DNA from: Hyphomicrobium sp. NDB2Meth4
GTDB taxonomy: Bacteria > Pseudomonadota > Alphaproteobacteria > Rhizobiales > Hyphomicrobiaceae
Assembly: GCF_900117445.1 (NCBI RefSeq)
Contig: NZ_FPEJ01000013.1
Coordinates: forward strand, 558,001-622,000
DNA: 64,000 nt
Direction: 5' to 3'
Under the pieces are notes generated by a model. That model was given only the letters and a program-made list of their open reading frames with translations. It made no database searches and was not told the DNA's origin. Numbering within the stretch: position 1 is the first letter of the stretch; the number at the start of each line of letters is the position of its first letter. Position numbers and translations under genes: made by a program. Below, in pieces: positions 1 through 18,947 of the stretch.

Positions 1-402
1 CGCCAGAAGGTCAAAGAGGCCGGCGGTAAGGTGAAGGTGGCCAAGAACCTGCTGGCAAAGCTCGCGCTGAAGGACACTTCGTACGAGCCGATTTCGGATC
101 TCTTCAAGGGGCAGACATGCGTTGCCTACTCGCAGGATCCGATCGCCGCTGCGAAGGCGTCGGTCACTTACGCCAAGGGGAATGACAAGCTCGTCATTCT
201 CGGCGGCGCGATGGGTTCGACGGTCCTTGACGCGAACGGCATCAAGGCACTTGCCGATCTGCCATCACTGGACGAGCTGAGAGCAAAGCTCATCGGTCTC
301 CTCAACGCGCCGGCGACGAAGATCGCCCGCACGGTCAAGGAGCCGGGTGCAAAGCTCGCACGCGTCATCCAGGCGAAGGCATCGCAAGGCGAGGCTGCCT
401 AA
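1..402 (+). CDS. rplJ: 50S ribosomal protein L10, 3' part
   Basis: The last 133 residues of L10; the frame is open from base 1, so the amino end lies upstream of the window. L10 forms the base of the ribosomal stalk and anchors L7/L12 dimers through its C-terminal helix, seen here near the [10 protein letters not shown] stretch before the stop at 400-402. The conserved [12 protein letters not shown] segment and the following rplL (94 nt downstream) support the call. In the usual rplKAJL-rpoBC cluster an L10-binding autoregulatory leader precedes rplJ; it would lie outside this window. Confidence 0.97.
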   Translation, partial: RQKVKEAGGKVKVAKNLLAKLALKDTSYEPISDLFKGQTCVAYSQDPIAAAKASVTYAKGNDKLVILGGAMGSTVLDANGIKALADLPSLDELRAKLIGLLNAPATKIARTVKEPGAKLARVIQAKASQGEAA

Positions 403-496
403 GGCACGGGCGGCGCCGCAAGGCGCCACGACTTCAAAAGCGCGCAGTTCGAAAAACTGCATCAGTCATTAGGTTCAAACCGAAGGAACTTACACC

Positions 497-871
497 ATGG
501 CCGATCTGTCCAAGATCGTTGACGACCTTTCCAGCCTGACCGTCCTCGAGGCGGCTGAGCTTGCCAAGCTTCTCGAGGAGAAGTGGGGCGTGTCGGCGGC
601 TGCTGCCGTCGCCGTTGCCGCTGCTCCCGGCGCTGCTGCTGCAGCCCCGGCTGAGGAGCAGACCGAGTTCACCGTCATCCTGAAGGCCGGCGGCGACAAG
701 AAGATCAACGTCATTAAGGAAGTCCGCGCCATCACGGGTCTTGGCCTCAAGGAAGCCAAGGACCTCGTCGAGGCCGGCGGCAAGGCCGTCAAGGAAGGCG
801 TGTCCAAGGACGAGGCTGCCAAGCTGAAGAAGCAGCTGGAAGACCAGGGCGCCACGGTCGAAGTGAAGTAA
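497..871 (+). CDS. rplL: 50S ribosomal protein L7/L12
   Basis: A full-length 124-residue L7/L12, the mobile stalk protein that recruits translational GTPases. The N-terminal dimerisation domain (about residues 1-32, starting [20 protein letters not shown]) is followed by an Ala/Pro-rich hinge (about 33-52) and a globular C-terminal domain with the conserved [20 protein letters not shown] region that contacts EF-Tu and EF-G. An AAGGA Shine-Dalgarno sequence lies at 483-487. It sits between rplJ and rpoB, and the 221-nt gap to rpoB carries two hairpins annotated separately. Confidence 0.98.
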   Translation: MADLSKIVDDLSSLTVLEAAELAKLLEEKWGVSAAAAVAVAAAPGAAAAAPAEEQTEFTVILKAGGDKKINVIKEVRAITGLGLKEAKDLVEAGGKAVKEGVSKDEAAKLKKQLEDQGATVEVK

Positions 872-879
872 TTGCGGTG

Positions 880-906
880 GGCGATCGGCATTCCGTGCCG
901 GTCGCC
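880..906 (+). promoter_or_regulatory. Hairpin in rplL-rpoB gap, attenuator candidate
   Basis: An 11-bp stem (880-890 with 896-906, one G-U pair) closes the loop TTCCG just 9 nt after the rplL stop. It has no U-tract. In E. coli the same gap holds a partial terminator and an RNase III site that lower rpoB output relative to rplL. A similar role here is inferred from position only. Confidence 0.5.
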
Positions 907-961
907 TTCCTCGCCCGCTCCCAAAAGGCGCGGGCATCAAAACGTCTCTCCGGAGGGTCTT

Positions 962-985
962 TTTAGGGGTTCTACAACCCCTAAA
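962..985 (+). promoter_or_regulatory. Perfect 10-bp hairpin in rpoB leader
   Basis: TTTAGGGGTT at 962-971 pairs perfectly with AACCCCTAAA at 976-985 around the loop CTAC. It ends 107 nt before the rpoB start and no T-run follows, so it is not a classical terminator. It could be an RNA processing or stability element. Confidence 0.5.
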
Positions 986-1092
986 CGGGCCTTCCGGTGA
1001 GCCGTTTCAAGGCTAAAGCGAGGGTTGGCGGCCCTCGCCACGAAGGCAGCAGTAGCGCGGGCCGTCACCTGCGCGGATGACAAGGAGCGAAA

Positions 1093-5253
<4,161 letters not shown>

Positions 5254-5267
5254 CAGAACGAGACTTC

Positions 5268-5293
5268 GTCCGGGGCCGGCAATGGCCCCGGAC
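5268..5293 (+). promoter_or_regulatory. Perfect 10-bp hairpin between rpoB and rpoC
   Basis: GTCCGGGGCC at 5268-5277 pairs perfectly with GGCCCCGGAC at 5284-5293 around the loop GGCAAT. It begins 14 nt after the rpoB stop. No T-run follows, and the two genes must be co-expressed, so an mRNA processing or stability role is more likely than termination (inference). Confidence 0.45.
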
Positions 5294-5426
5294 ATCGCGC
5301 GTGAAACCCGCGCGAACGAGACGAGGGCTCAAGACGCCATGGGCCCATTTTCCGTGAGGATCACCGCCACCTGATCCTTGCAGCTTGACACGGGGCGACG
5401 GCCGCCACGCCCTGAAGGAGAGACGG

Positions 5427-9644
<4,218 letters not shown>

Positions 9645-9666
9645 GGCCTTTTGCGGATCATTAACG

Positions 9667-9698
9667 AGCGCGGCTACCGCTAGGTGGCCGCGCTTTTT
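9667..9698 (+). terminator. Rho-independent terminator after rpoC
   Basis: A 12-bp stem (9667-9678 with 9683-9694, one G-U pair) with loop GCTA is followed directly by TTTTT. It lies 23 nt after the rpoC stop and separates the rplJL-rpoBC unit from the str operon, which has its own promoter at 9773. Confidence 0.85.
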
Positions 9699-9772
9699 CG
9701 TTACTCGTGTTTGATTGGCCAGCTGGTTGAGCTGCGATCGCCGCGCAGAAGTAAAAAAATCTCTGTGCGGTG

Positions 9773-9801
9773 TTGACCGGATTCAGCGGCGTGTATATAG
9801 G
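9773..9801 (+). promoter_or_regulatory. Sigma-70-type promoter of the str operon
   Basis: TTGACC at 9773-9778 and TATAGG at 9796-9801 are separated by 17 nt, a good housekeeping promoter. It directly follows the rpoC terminator. Transcription from about 9808 would give a leader of some 230 nt before rpsL. Confidence 0.7.
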
Positions 9802-10039
9802 TCACGCACTCTCACGGTAGGTGGTAGGACAATTCCGCGTCCCTTCGTACTGGGCGCCTTGACCTAAACGCTACCGTCGCAAAGCAGAGGACAAATTCGG
9901 ACCAAGATCTGCGGCGCTCGCCGAGCACGCACGATCCTCTGGTTTTTTCGTGCCGGGCACGCACCTTTGATAGGTGTGCGCTTGGCAGGTTCGGTTTGGC
10001 GCATTCGCCATTCCGAATGATCGTGGACGGAAGAGGCGC
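9802..10039 (+). promoter_or_regulatory. Long leader of rpsL mRNA
   Basis: No gene is found in the roughly 390-base stretch between rpoC and rpsL apart from the terminator and promoter listed. The leader contains a T-run (TTTTTT about 9943-9948) followed by GC-rich inverted repeats (for example CGTGCCGGGCACG, and GGCG-CATT-CGCC near 9999). It could fold into a regulatory structure, but no known riboswitch or ribosomal-protein binding motif was recognised. Confidence 0.35.
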
Positions 10040-10411
10040 ATGCCGACGATACAACAGTTGATCCGGAAGCCCCGGACTCAGAAGACGTACCGCGAGAAGT
10101 CGCGCCACATGGAGGCGTGCCCGCAGAAGCGTGGCGTCTGCACGCGCGTCTACACCACTACGCCGAAGAAGCCGAACTCGGCGCTTCGTAAGGTCGCCAA
10201 GATCCGTCTCACCAACGGCTTCGAGGTGATCGGCTACATTCCTGGCGAGGGCCATAACCTGCAGGAGCACTCTGTCGTGCTCATCCGCGGTGGCCGCGTC
10301 AAAGATCTTCCCGGCGTCCGCTATCACATCGTTCGCGGTGTGCTCGATACGCAGGGCGTTGCCGCTCGCCGTCAGCGTCGTTCCAAGTACGGCGCCAAGC
10401 GGCCGAAGTAA
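10040..10411 (+). CDS. rpsL: 30S ribosomal protein S12
   Basis: Full-length S12 of 123 residues, a decoding-centre protein. The ATG starting [12 protein letters not shown] is chosen because the family begins here; the longer frame reaching 9974 adds an unrelated tail. The [12 protein letters not shown] and [13 protein letters not shown] segments carry the lysines where streptomycin-resistance changes usually arise, both in the sensitive state. It is the first gene of the str operon rpsL-rpsG-fusA-tuf. Confidence 0.98.
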   Translation: MPTIQQLIRKPRTQKTYREKSRHMEACPQKRGVCTRVYTTTPKKPNSALRKVAKIRLTNGFEVIGYIPGEGHNLQEHSVVLIRGGRVKDLPGVRYHIVRGVLDTQGVAARRQRRSKYGAKRPK

Positions 10412-10500
10412 TCAATCAGGTCCGCCGTTGGCGGATATAGTGGGCCGAAGGGTCGGCCCGCTTGTCGTTCAAGAGAATTACAGCGAAGGGCTGAGAAGCT

Positions 10501-10971
10501 ATGTCCCGTCGTCACAGTGCCGAGAAGCGCGTCGTCAATCCGGACCCGAAGTTCGGAGACGTCGTCATCTCCAAGTTCATGAACGCCGTGATGGAGCAGG
10601 GCAAGAAGTCGGTTGCCGAGCGCATCGTCTATGGCGCGTTCGAGCGCATGGAGCAGAAGGCGAAGTCTGATCCGGTGCAGCTGTTCCGCACCGCCCTCGA
10701 CAACGTCATGCCGGCTGTCGAAGTCCGCTCGCGCCGCGTCGGTGGCGCCACCTACCAGGTTCCCGTCGAGGTTCGTCCTGAGCGCCGCCAAGCTCTTGCC
10801 ATCCGTTGGCTGATCACGGCTGCCCGCGCACGCAACGAGAACACGATGGTTGATCGTCTTTCTGGCGAGCTGCTGGATGCCGCAAACAACCGTGGCACAG
10901 CCGTCAAGAAGCGCGAAGACACGCACAAGATGGCAGAGGCGAACCGCGCCTTCTCGCATTATCGCTGGTGA
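10501..10971 (+). CDS. rpsG: 30S ribosomal protein S7
   Basis: A full-length S7 of 156 residues, the primary assembly protein of the 30S head, which contacts the 16S 3' domain and the E-site tRNA. It begins [10 protein letters not shown] and contains the conserved [13 protein letters not shown] and [16 protein letters not shown] segments. AAGGG at 10487-10490 serves as ribosome binding site. It lies 89 nt after rpsL and 23 nt before fusA. In E. coli S7 represses translation of its own operon; no specific S7 target was identified here. Confidence 0.98.
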   Translation: MSRRHSAEKRVVNPDPKFGDVVISKFMNAVMEQGKKSVAERIVYGAFERMEQKAKSDPVQLFRTALDNVMPAVEVRSRRVGGATYQVPVEVRPERRQALAIRWLITAARARNENTMVDRLSGELLDAANNRGTAVKKREDTHKMAEANRAFSHYRW

Positions 10972-10994
10972 TTGGATCGGAGCGCTGACAGACA

Positions 10995-13085
10995 ATGGCC
11001 CGCGACTACGAGATCAAGGACTATCGTAACTTCGGCATCATGGCCCACATTGATGCCGGCAAGACGACGACGACCGAGCGTATTCTTTATTACACCGGTA
11101 AGTCCTACAAGATCGGCGAAGTGCACGACGGCGCTGCGACCATGGATTTCATGGACCAGGAAGCCGAGCGTGGCATCACCATCACGTCCGCTGCGACGAC
11201 CTGCTTCTGGAAGGGTCGCGACGGCAACATGCGCCGTCTGAACATCATCGACACCCCAGGCCACGTCGACTTCACCATTGAAGTCGAGCGTTCGCTGCGC
11301 GTGCTCGACGGCGCTGTTTGCGTCCTCGACTCGAACCAGGGCGTCGAGCCGCAGACCGAGACCGTCTGGCGCCAGGGCGACAAGTACGGCGTGCCGCGCA
11401 TCATCTTCGCCAACAAGATGGATAAGACCGGCGCCGACTTCTACATGTGCGTCGACGACATCAAAGAGAAGCTCGGCGCCCGTCCTGTGCCGATCCAGCT
11501 TCCCATCGGCGCCGAAGGCGATTTCGCCGGCGTTGTCGACCTCATCACGATGAAGGCCTACGTCTGGGAAGGCGACGGCAAAGACGCCAAGATGGTCGTG
11601 AAGGAAATTCCTGACGACCTCAAGGATCGCGCCGCTGAGTTCCGCGCCGCCATGATCGAAGCTGCCGTCGAGATGGACGATGCTGCCATGGAAGGCTACC
11701 TCGAGGGCAAGGAGCCCGACGAGGAGACGCTGCGCAAGCTCATCCGCAAGGCGACGATCACCACCGCCTTCTATCCGATGATGTGCGGCTCGGCCTTCAA
11801 GAACAAGGGTGTGCAGCCGCTGCTCGACGCCGTCGTCGACTTCTTGCCCTCGCCTGCCGATCGTGAAGCCTTCAAGGGTACCGATCCGCGCACGGGCGAG
11901 CCCATGCTGCGCAAGCCGACGGACGAAGAGCCCCTGTCGCTCCTCGCTTTCAAGATCATGAGCTTCGAGCATGTCGGCTCGATCACCTTCTGCCGCATCT
12001 ACTCTGGCAAGATCCAGAGCGGCATGGCGCTGGCTAACACCACGCGCGACAAGAAGGAGCGCGTCGGCCGCATGTATCTCATGCACGCAGCTGACCGCGA
12101 GGAGATCAAAGAGGCCTACGCCGGCGACATCGTCGCTCTGTCGGGCCTCAAGGATACCCGCACCGGTGAGACGCTTTGCGATCCCAGCAAGCCGGTTCTT
12201 CTCGAGAAGATGGAGTTCCCGAACCCCGTCATCGAGATGAAGATCGAGCCGAAGACCAAGGCCGATCAAGAGAAGATGTCGATGGCGCTTTCCACCATGG
12301 CGCTTGAGGATCCCTCGTTCCGCGTCTCCGTCGATCAGGAGTCGGGCGAGACCATTCTCAAGGGCATGGGCGAGCTGCATCTCGACATCAAGGTCGACAT
12401 TCTTCGGCGCACCTACGGTGTCGACGCCAACGTCGGCGCGCCGCAGGTTGCCTACCGCGAGACGCTGGTTCGTCCGACCGAGGTCGACTACACGCACAAG
12501 AAGCAGACGGGCGGTACCGGTCAGTTCGCCCGCGTCAAGTTCCGCATCGAGCCGAACGAGACCGGCAAGGGCAACGAGTTTGCCTCCGAAATCGTGGGCG
12601 GCACGGTGCCGAAGGAGTACATCCCCGGTGTCGAGAAGGGCGTCCAGTCCGTTTGGGACTCGGGCGTGCTCATCGGCTTCCCTGTGGTCGACACCAAGGT
12701 CACGCTGTATGACGGCGCGTTCCACGAGGTCGACTCTTCGGCCATCGCCTTCGAAATCGCCGCTCGTTCGGCGCTGAAGGAAGGTTTCGATAAGGCCGGT
12801 GTGAAGCTTCTGGAACCGGTGATGGACGTCGAGGTGGTGACGCCGGGCGATTTCGTCGGCAGCGTCATCGGCGACATCAACAGCCGCCGCGGTCAGATCC
12901 GTAACCAGGAGATGCGTGGTAACGCCACCGTCATCCGGGCCTACGTGCCGCTCGCGAACATGTTTGGCTACGTCAGCCAGCTGCGGTCGATGAGCCAGGG
13001 TCGTGCCTCCTACACCATGCAGTTCGCGCACTACGCGGATGTCCCGCGTAACGTGGCGGACGAGGTGAAGGCCAAGTACGCCTGA
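10995..13085 (+). CDS. fusA: Elongation factor G
   Basis: EF-G of 696 residues, the GTPase that drives translocation and, with RRF, ribosome recycling. The P-loop [15 protein letters not shown], the switch segment [11 protein letters not shown], the DTPGHVDFT motif and the [10 protein letters not shown] guanine-recognition motif are all present. Domains II-V follow in the normal order, ending in the conserved [16 protein letters not shown] region. It sits in the str operon between rpsG and tuf. The fusA-tuf gap is 90 nt. Confidence 0.99.
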   Translation: MARDYEIKDYRNFGIMAHIDAGKTTTTERILYYTGKSYKIGEVHDGAATMDFMDQEAERGITITSAATTCFWKGRDGNMRRLNIIDTPGHVDFTIEVERSLRVLDGAVCVLDSNQGVEPQTETVWRQGDKYGVPRIIFANKMDKTGADFYMCVDDIKEKLGARPVPIQLPIGAEGDFAGVVDLITMKAYVWEGDGKDAKMVVKEIPDDLKDRAAEFRAAMIEAAVEMDDAAMEGYLEGKEPDEETLRKLIRKATITTAFYPMMCGSAFKNKGVQPLLDAVVDFLPSPADREAFKGTDPRTGEPMLRKPTDEEPLSLLAFKIMSFEHVGSITFCRIYSGKIQSGMALANTTRDKKERVGRMYLMHAADREEIKEAYAGDIVALSGLKDTRTGETLCDPSKPVLLEKMEFPNPVIEMKIEPKTKADQEKMSMALSTMALEDPSFRVSVDQESGETILKGMGELHLDIKVDILRRTYGVDANVGAPQVAYRETLVRPTEVDYTHKKQTGGTGQFARVKFRIEPNETGKGNEFASEIVGGTVPKEYIPGVEKGVQSVWDSGVLIGFPVVDTKVTLYDGAFHEVDSSAIAFEIAARSALKEGFDKAGVKLLEPVMDVEVVTPGDFVGSVIGDINSRRGQIRNQEMRGNATVIRAYVPLANMFGYVSQLRSMSQGRASYTMQFAHYADVPRNVADEVKAKYA

Positions 13086-13175
13086 TAACGAGAACAGGAT
13101 AGGACCCGCCCCGGTGGGTTCAGTAAACCAAGACCCGGTCTCCCTGGAGGCCGATAACTGAAGTGGAGAGCCACT

Positions 13176-14366
<1,191 letters not shown>

Positions 14367-14380
14367 GGGCATGAAGCGAG

Positions 14381-14410
14381 GAAGCGCCCGCCCGGCGGGC
14401 GCTTCTTCCT
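14381..14410 (+). terminator. Terminator-like hairpin between tuf and rpsJ
   Basis: GAAGCGCCCGC at 14381-14391 pairs perfectly with GCGGGCGCTTC at 14395-14405 (loop CCG), followed by the T-rich TTCCTTTT. It ends only 18 nt before the rpsJ start codon, so it is either a leaky terminator or an attenuator at the str/S10 boundary. Confidence 0.7.
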
Positions 14411-14428
14411 TTTGAAAGAGTGCGGGAA

Positions 14429-14737
14429 ATGAACGGCCAGAACATTCGCATCCGGCTCAAGGCATTCGATCATCGAATCCTCGATGCCTCGACGCGGGAG
14501 ATCGTCAACACGGCGAAGCGCACCGGCGCTGAGGTGCGCGGACCTATTCCGTTGCCGACGCGGTTCGAGCGGTTCACCGTCAACCGCTCTCCCCACATCG
14601 ACAAGAAGAGCCGCGACCAGTTCGAAATGCGCACCCACAAGCGCCTTTTGGACATCGTCGATCCGACGCCGCAGACGGTCGATGCTCTTATGAAGCTCGA
14701 CCTCGCCGCAGGCGTTGACGTCGAGATCAAGCTCTAA
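14429..14737 (+). CDS. rpsJ: 30S ribosomal protein S10
   Basis: S10 (NusE) of 102 residues, a 30S head protein that also joins NusB in transcription antitermination. The ATG starting [19 protein letters not shown] is the family start; a GTG nine bases upstream is in frame but would add only three residues. The [19 protein letters not shown] segment is conserved. It heads the S10 operon. No promoter is visible in the 62 nt after tuf, so expression probably depends on read-through of the hairpin or on a promoter inside tuf. Confidence 0.97.
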   Translation: MNGQNIRIRLKAFDHRILDASTREIVNTAKRTGAEVRGPIPLPTRFERFTVNRSPHIDKKSRDQFEMRTHKRLLDIVDPTPQTVDALMKLDLAAGVDVEIKL

Positions 14738-14799
14738 GGTCAAATGGGGCAGGCGGCGGTCGCCAGGGCTCCGAGATTTAAGAAGGAAGGAATGCTCTC

Positions 14800-15510
14800 A
14801 TGCGTTCCGGGGTAATTGCACAGAAGGTGGGCATGACCCGCATCTTCACAGACGCCGGCGAGCACATCCCGGTGACTGTGTTGAAGCTGGAAAACGTGCA
14901 GGTCATCGCTCACCGCACCAACGACAAGAACGGCTACACCGCGCTCCAGCTCGGCGCCGGCAAGCGTAAGCCCTCGCGCCTCACGAAGGCCGATCGGCAG
15001 AACTTCGCCGTCGCTCAGGTAGAGCCCAAGCGCAAGCTGGTCGAGTTCCGGGTCACCCCCGAGAACCTGATCGAGGTGGGTGCGGAGATCACCGCTGACC
15101 ACTTCGTCCCCGGCCAGTTCGTCGACGTGACGGGCACCAACCAGGGCAAGGGCTTCCAGGGCGCTATGAAGCGCTGGAACTTCGGCGGTCTGCGCGCAAC
15201 GCACGGCGTGTCGCTCAGCCATCGTAGCCACGGTTCGACCGGTCAGCGCCAGGACCCCGGCAAGGTGTTCAAAGGCAAGAAGATGGCCGGCCACATGGGC
15301 TCCGAGCGCGTGACCACGCAGAACCTCGTCGTCGTAAAGACGGACGTGGATCGTGGTCTTGTCATGGTGCGCGGCGCCGTCCCCGGTTCCAAGGGTGGCT
15401 GGGTGCTGGTACGCGACGCTGTCCTGAAGCAGCCGCACAAGGACGCCCCGCGTCCTGGCGCCTTCAAGGCTCGCGGCGTTGCCGCTGAAGCCGCTGCGGC
15501 GAAGGAGTGA
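14800..15510 (+). CDS. rplC: 50S ribosomal protein L3
   Basis: A full-length L3 of 236 residues, an early 50S assembly protein that reaches toward the peptidyl transferase centre. It begins [20 protein letters not shown]. The central [13 protein letters not shown] and [20 protein letters not shown] loop contains the glutamine methylated by PrmB in E. coli. The Ala/Glu-rich C-terminal extension (AEAAAAKE) is typical of alphaproteobacteria. AAGGAAGG at 14782-14790 is the ribosome binding site. rplD follows after 5 nt. Confidence 0.98.
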   Translation: MRSGVIAQKVGMTRIFTDAGEHIPVTVLKLENVQVIAHRTNDKNGYTALQLGAGKRKPSRLTKADRQNFAVAQVEPKRKLVEFRVTPENLIEVGAEITADHFVPGQFVDVTGTNQGKGFQGAMKRWNFGGLRATHGVSLSHRSHGSTGQRQDPGKVFKGKKMAGHMGSERVTTQNLVVVKTDVDRGLVMVRGAVPGSKGGWVLVRDAVLKQPHKDAPRPGAFKARGVAAEAAAAKE

Positions 15511-15515
15511 GGGTG

Positions 15516-16172
15516 ATGAAAGCTGATGTCACCACGCTGGCGGCTTCGAAGGCCGGCACGGTCGAGCTCTCGGAGGCCATTTTCGGCCTCAAGCCGCGGC
15601 CCGACCTGATCCAGCGCATGGTGCGCTACCAGCTCGCCAAGCGGCGCGCCGGCACGCACCACGCCCAGGACCGTTCCGAAGTGAACGTCACGGGCAAGAA
15701 GATGTACAAGCAGAAGGGTACCGGCGGCGCCCGTCATGGCGACAAGTCGGTCCCGCAGTGGCGTGGTGGCGGCAAGGCCTTCGGTCCCAAGCCGCGCGAT
15801 CACGCCATTGAGCTGCCGAAGAAGGTGCGCGCGCTTGCGCTGCGTCACGCTCTCTCGGCGAAGCACCAGGCCGGTGAGGTCGTTGTGCTGGACAAGGCGG
15901 AATCGAACGACGGCAAGACGAGCGCACTTCGCGATCAGTTCGCCAAGCTCGACTGGACCAACGTTCTCATCATCGACGGCGCCGAGCTGCAGGCCGAATT
16001 CGTGCGTGCTGCCCGCAACCTGCCGAACATCGATGTGCTTCCGGTTCAGGGCATCAACGTTTACGACATCCTGCGCCGCCGCAAGCTGGTGTTGACCAAG
16101 GCCGCCATCGCCGCGCTCGAAGAGCGTTTCGCGGGCGCAACCAACGGCGCTGGCGCCGGGGAGAGCAACTGA
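15516..16172 (+). CDS. rplD: 50S ribosomal protein L4
   Basis: L4 of 218 residues. The start at [12 protein letters not shown] is preferred because AAGGAG at 15502-15507 lies 8 nt upstream; a GTG nine bases earlier is also in frame. The long loop with [10 protein letters not shown] and [20 protein letters not shown] is conserved and lines the exit tunnel. In E. coli L4 represses the S10 operon by binding its leader; here the leader before rpsJ is too short for the E. coli-type structure. The stop overlaps the rplW start (TGATG). Confidence 0.97.
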   Translation: MKADVTTLAASKAGTVELSEAIFGLKPRPDLIQRMVRYQLAKRRAGTHHAQDRSEVNVTGKKMYKQKGTGGARHGDKSVPQWRGGGKAFGPKPRDHAIELPKKVRALALRHALSAKHQAGEVVVLDKAESNDGKTSALRDQFAKLDWTNVLIIDGAELQAEFVRAARNLPNIDVLPVQGINVYDILRRRKLVLTKAAIAALEERFAGATNGAGAGESN

Positions 16173-16465
16173 TGAAGAAGCGTACCGCTTACGACGTCAT
16201 CGTCTCTCCGGTCATCACCGAAAAGTCGACGCTCGTCTCGGAAGCCAATCAGGTGATCTTCAACGTCGCCCCCAAGGCGACCAAGAAGGAGATCAAAGAG
16301 GCCATCGAGACTCTGTTCAAGGTCAAGGTGAAGGCTGTCAACACGCTCGTCCGCAAGGGCAAGCTGAAGACTTTCAAGGGCCACCGCGCGCTGCAGAGCG
16401 ACGCGAAAAAGGCGATCGTGACCCTTGTCGAAGGCCAGCACATCGACATCGCAACGGGCCTCTAA
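16172..16465 (+). CDS. rplW: 50S ribosomal protein L23
   Basis: L23 of 97 residues, located at the polypeptide exit and the docking site for trigger factor and SRP. It begins [20 protein letters not shown]. The conserved [12 protein letters not shown] segment (Lys/Arg loop) is present. Its ATG overlaps the rplD stop by one base, which implies translational coupling. rplB follows 24 nt later. Confidence 0.98.
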   Translation: MKKRTAYDVIVSPVITEKSTLVSEANQVIFNVAPKATKKEIKEAIETLFKVKVKAVNTLVRKGKLKTFKGHRALQSDAKKAIVTLVEGQHIDIATGL

Positions 16466-16489
16466 GGATACGGACCCGAGGAAACGACC

Positions 16490-17317
16490 ATGGCACTGAA
16501 GACATTCCGTCCAACTTCTCCCGGCCTGCGCCATCTGGTGCTGGTCGACCGTTCGCAGCTCTGGAAGGGCGCGCCGGTAAAGATGTTGGTCGAAGGCAAA
16601 TCCAAGTCGGGTGGCCGCAACAACGACGGGCGCATCACCACGCGTCACATCGGCGGTGGACACAAGAAGTCCTATCGTCTCGTCGACTTCCGCCGCCGCC
16701 GCTTCGATACGCCGGCCAAGGTCGAGCGCATTGAGTACGATCCCAACCGCACGGCCTTCATCGCCCTGATCAAGTATCAGGACGGCACGCTGTCCTACAT
16801 CCTGGCCCCGCAGCGCCTCGCTGTCGGCGATCAGGTTGTTGCCGGCGAGAAGGTCGACGTGAAGCCCGGCAACGCTATGCCGCTGGCCTCCATGCCGATC
16901 GGCACCATCGTTCACAACGTCGAGCTGAAGCCCGGCCGCGGCGGCCAGATCGCCCGTTCCGCTGGTTCTTTCGTCCAGCTCGTCGGCCGCGACAGTGGCT
17001 GGGCCGTTCTGAAGCTCAACTCTGGCGAGACGCGTCGCGTCCGCGCTGAGTGCATGGCCACGATCGGCGCCGTGTCGAACCCCGACCACTCCAACGAGGT
17101 CACCGGCAAGGCTGGTCGCACGCGCTGGAAGGGTCGCCGTCCGACGGTCCGCTCGATCACCATGAACCCGATCGATCACCCGAACGGCGGTCGTACCAAT
17201 GGCGGTAAGCACTGGGCCACGCCCTGGGGCAAGCCGACCAAGGGTTACAAGACCCGCAAGAACAAGGCGACCGACAAGTACATCATCCGCGGCCGTCAGG
17301 CGAAGAAGAAGAAGTAA
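16490..17317 (+). CDS. rplB: 50S ribosomal protein L2
   Basis: L2 of 275 residues, needed for subunit joining and peptidyl transferase function. The N-terminal [19 protein letters not shown] stretch and the C-terminal [20 protein letters not shown] segment, which contains the conserved histidine near the peptidyl transferase centre, are intact. The Lys-rich end (RQAKKKK) is typical. AGGAAA precedes the ATG. It lies between rplW and rpsS in the usual S10 operon order. Confidence 0.98.
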   Translation: MALKTFRPTSPGLRHLVLVDRSQLWKGAPVKMLVEGKSKSGGRNNDGRITTRHIGGGHKKSYRLVDFRRRRFDTPAKVERIEYDPNRTAFIALIKYQDGTLSYILAPQRLAVGDQVVAGEKVDVKPGNAMPLASMPIGTIVHNVELKPGRGGQIARSAGSFVQLVGRDSGWAVLKLNSGETRRVRAECMATIGAVSNPDHSNEVTGKAGRTRWKGRRPTVRSITMNPIDHPNGGRTNGGKHWATPWGKPTKGYKTRKNKATDKYIIRGRQAKKKK

Positions 17318-17341
17318 CCGGCGGCGACGAGGAGACACGTT

Positions 17342-17623
17342 ATGTCACGTTCAATTTGGAAAGGCCCGTTCGTCGACGGCTATCTTCTCAAGAAGGCTGA
17401 GAAGGTGCGCTCGTCTGGACGCAACGAGATCATCAAGATCTGGAGCCGCCGTTCGACGATCCTGCCGCACTTTGTCGGCCTGACGTTCGGCGTTCACAAT
17501 GGACACAAGCACGTTCCGGTCGCTGTGACCGAGGACATGATCGGCCACAAGTTTGGCGAGTTCGCCCCGACGCGTTCGTTCCCCGGACACGGCGGCGACA
17601 AGAAAGCCACCAAGGGCAGATAA
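17342..17623 (+). CDS. rpsS: 30S ribosomal protein S19
   Basis: S19 of 93 residues, which forms a complex with S13 at the head of the 30S subunit near the A-site tRNA. It begins [20 protein letters not shown] and contains the conserved [20 protein letters not shown] region and the [16 protein letters not shown] tail. GAGGAGA provides the ribosome binding site. The gene lies 24 nt after rplB and 18 nt before rplV, in standard order. Confidence 0.98.
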   Translation: MSRSIWKGPFVDGYLLKKAEKVRSSGRNEIIKIWSRRSTILPHFVGLTFGVHNGHKHVPVAVTEDMIGHKFGEFAPTRSFPGHGGDKKATKGR

Positions 17624-17641
17624 GAGCTGAGGCGAACGTAA

Positions 17642-18100
17642 ATGGGCAAGCCGAAACACGAGCGCAGGCTCTCGGAAACCGAGGCACAGGCTGTAGCCAG
17701 GAATTTGCGCGTTTCTCCGCGCAAGCTGAACCTGGTTGCTGGTCTTATCCGCGGCAAGAAGGTCGACACTGCGCTGGCCGATCTCGAATTCTCGCGCAAG
17801 CGCATCGCGCAGGACGTCAAGAAGTGCGTCATGTCCGCGGTGGCCAACGCTGAGAACAATCACGGGCTGGACGTCAACGATCTGGTCGTCTCCGAGGCTT
17901 TCGTCGGCAAGAACTTGGTCATGAAGCGCTTCGCAGCGCGTGGCCGCGGTCGCGCCAGCTCGATCGAGAAGCCGTTCGCTCAGCTGACCGTCATCGTTCG
18001 CCAGAAGGCGGAAGAGGAAGCCGAGGCGGGCGCGAAGAAATCTAAGGGTAAGTCCGCCAAGGGCGGCAAGGCGACTTCGGCCGCCAAGGAGACTGCATAA
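17642..18100 (+). CDS. rplV: 50S ribosomal protein L22 with C-terminal extension
   Basis: L22 of 152 residues; the E. coli protein has 110. The core, with [17 protein letters not shown] and the tunnel-lining beta-hairpin [18 protein letters not shown], ends at about residue 118. The remainder is a Lys/Ala/Glu-rich tail ([20 protein letters not shown]) seen in many Rhizobiales. The short N-terminal lead [20 protein letters not shown] also exceeds the E. coli form. The stop TAATG overlaps the rpsC start. Confidence 0.97.
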   Translation: MGKPKHERRLSETEAQAVARNLRVSPRKLNLVAGLIRGKKVDTALADLEFSRKRIAQDVKKCVMSAVANAENNHGLDVNDLVVSEAFVGKNLVMKRFAARGRGRASSIEKPFAQLTVIVRQKAEEEAEAGAKKSKGKSAKGGKATSAAKETA

Positions 18101-18912
18101 TGGGTCAGAAGGTCAATCCGGTCGGCTTGCGCGTCGGCGTCAACCGCACCTGGGACAGCCGTTGGTTCGCTGGCCGTGGTGAGTACGGACGCCTGCTGCA
18201 CGAAGACATGCGCATGCGCGAGCACATCCTGAAGCAGCGCCGGCAGGCCGGCATTGCCAAGGTGGTGATCGAGCGTCCGCACAAGAAGTGCCGCGTGACC
18301 GTTCACACCGCACGCCCCGGCGTTCTCATCGGCAAGAAGGGCGCCGACATCGAGAAGCTGCGCAGCGAGCTTGCGCGCTTCACCGATAGCGAAGTGCACC
18401 TCAACATCGTCGAGATCCGCAAGCCGGAAATCGATGCCACGCTGGTCGCCGAAACGATCGCGCAGCAGCTCGAGCGCCGCGTCGCCTTCCGCCGCGCCAT
18501 GAAGCGCGCCGTTCAGTCGGCTCTGCGTCTTGGTGCACTCGGCATTCGTATCAACGTCGCCGGCCGTCTTGGTGGCGCTGAAATCGCCCGCACCGAGTGG
18601 TACCGCGAAGGCCGCGTACCACTGCATACGCTGCGCGCCGACATCGACTTCGGTTACGGCGTTGCTCGTACTGCGTACGGCATCATCGGTATCAAGGTTT
18701 GGATCTTCAAAGGCGAGATCATGGAGCACGACCCCATGGCCTCGGAAAAGAAGAACACCGAGCTGCAGGAGTCGGGCGGTGGTGGCCGTCCGCGCCGTGA
18801 AGATCGTGGCGACCGCGGAGATCGTGGTGACCGCCGCGACCGTCGCGGACCTCCTCCTTCCGCACCGGCCGCTGAGGCCGCGAGCGGTGGCGAAGGCGCA
18901 GAGAAGGCATGA
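18100..18912 (+). CDS. rpsC: 30S ribosomal protein S3 with Arg/Asp-rich tail
   Basis: S3 of 270 residues; the E. coli protein has 233. The N-terminal domain, the KH domain with the [11 protein letters not shown] segment and the C-terminal domain ([21 protein letters not shown]) are intact; S3 forms part of the mRNA entry tunnel and helicase. After about residue 220 comes a low-complexity tail with repeats of RGD/RRD and an Ala/Glu-rich end. The ATG overlaps the rplV stop. Confidence 0.97.
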   Translation: MGQKVNPVGLRVGVNRTWDSRWFAGRGEYGRLLHEDMRMREHILKQRRQAGIAKVVIERPHKKCRVTVHTARPGVLIGKKGADIEKLRSELARFTDSEVHLNIVEIRKPEIDATLVAETIAQQLERRVAFRRAMKRAVQSALRLGALGIRINVAGRLGGAEIARTEWYREGRVPLHTLRADIDFGYGVARTAYGIIGIKVWIFKGEIMEHDPMASEKKNTELQESGGGGRPRREDRGDRGDRGDRRDRRGPPPSAPAAEAASGGEGAEKA

Positions 18913-18947
18913 GACAGCGTCTCGTACGCTGACAAGGACAGACAGTT

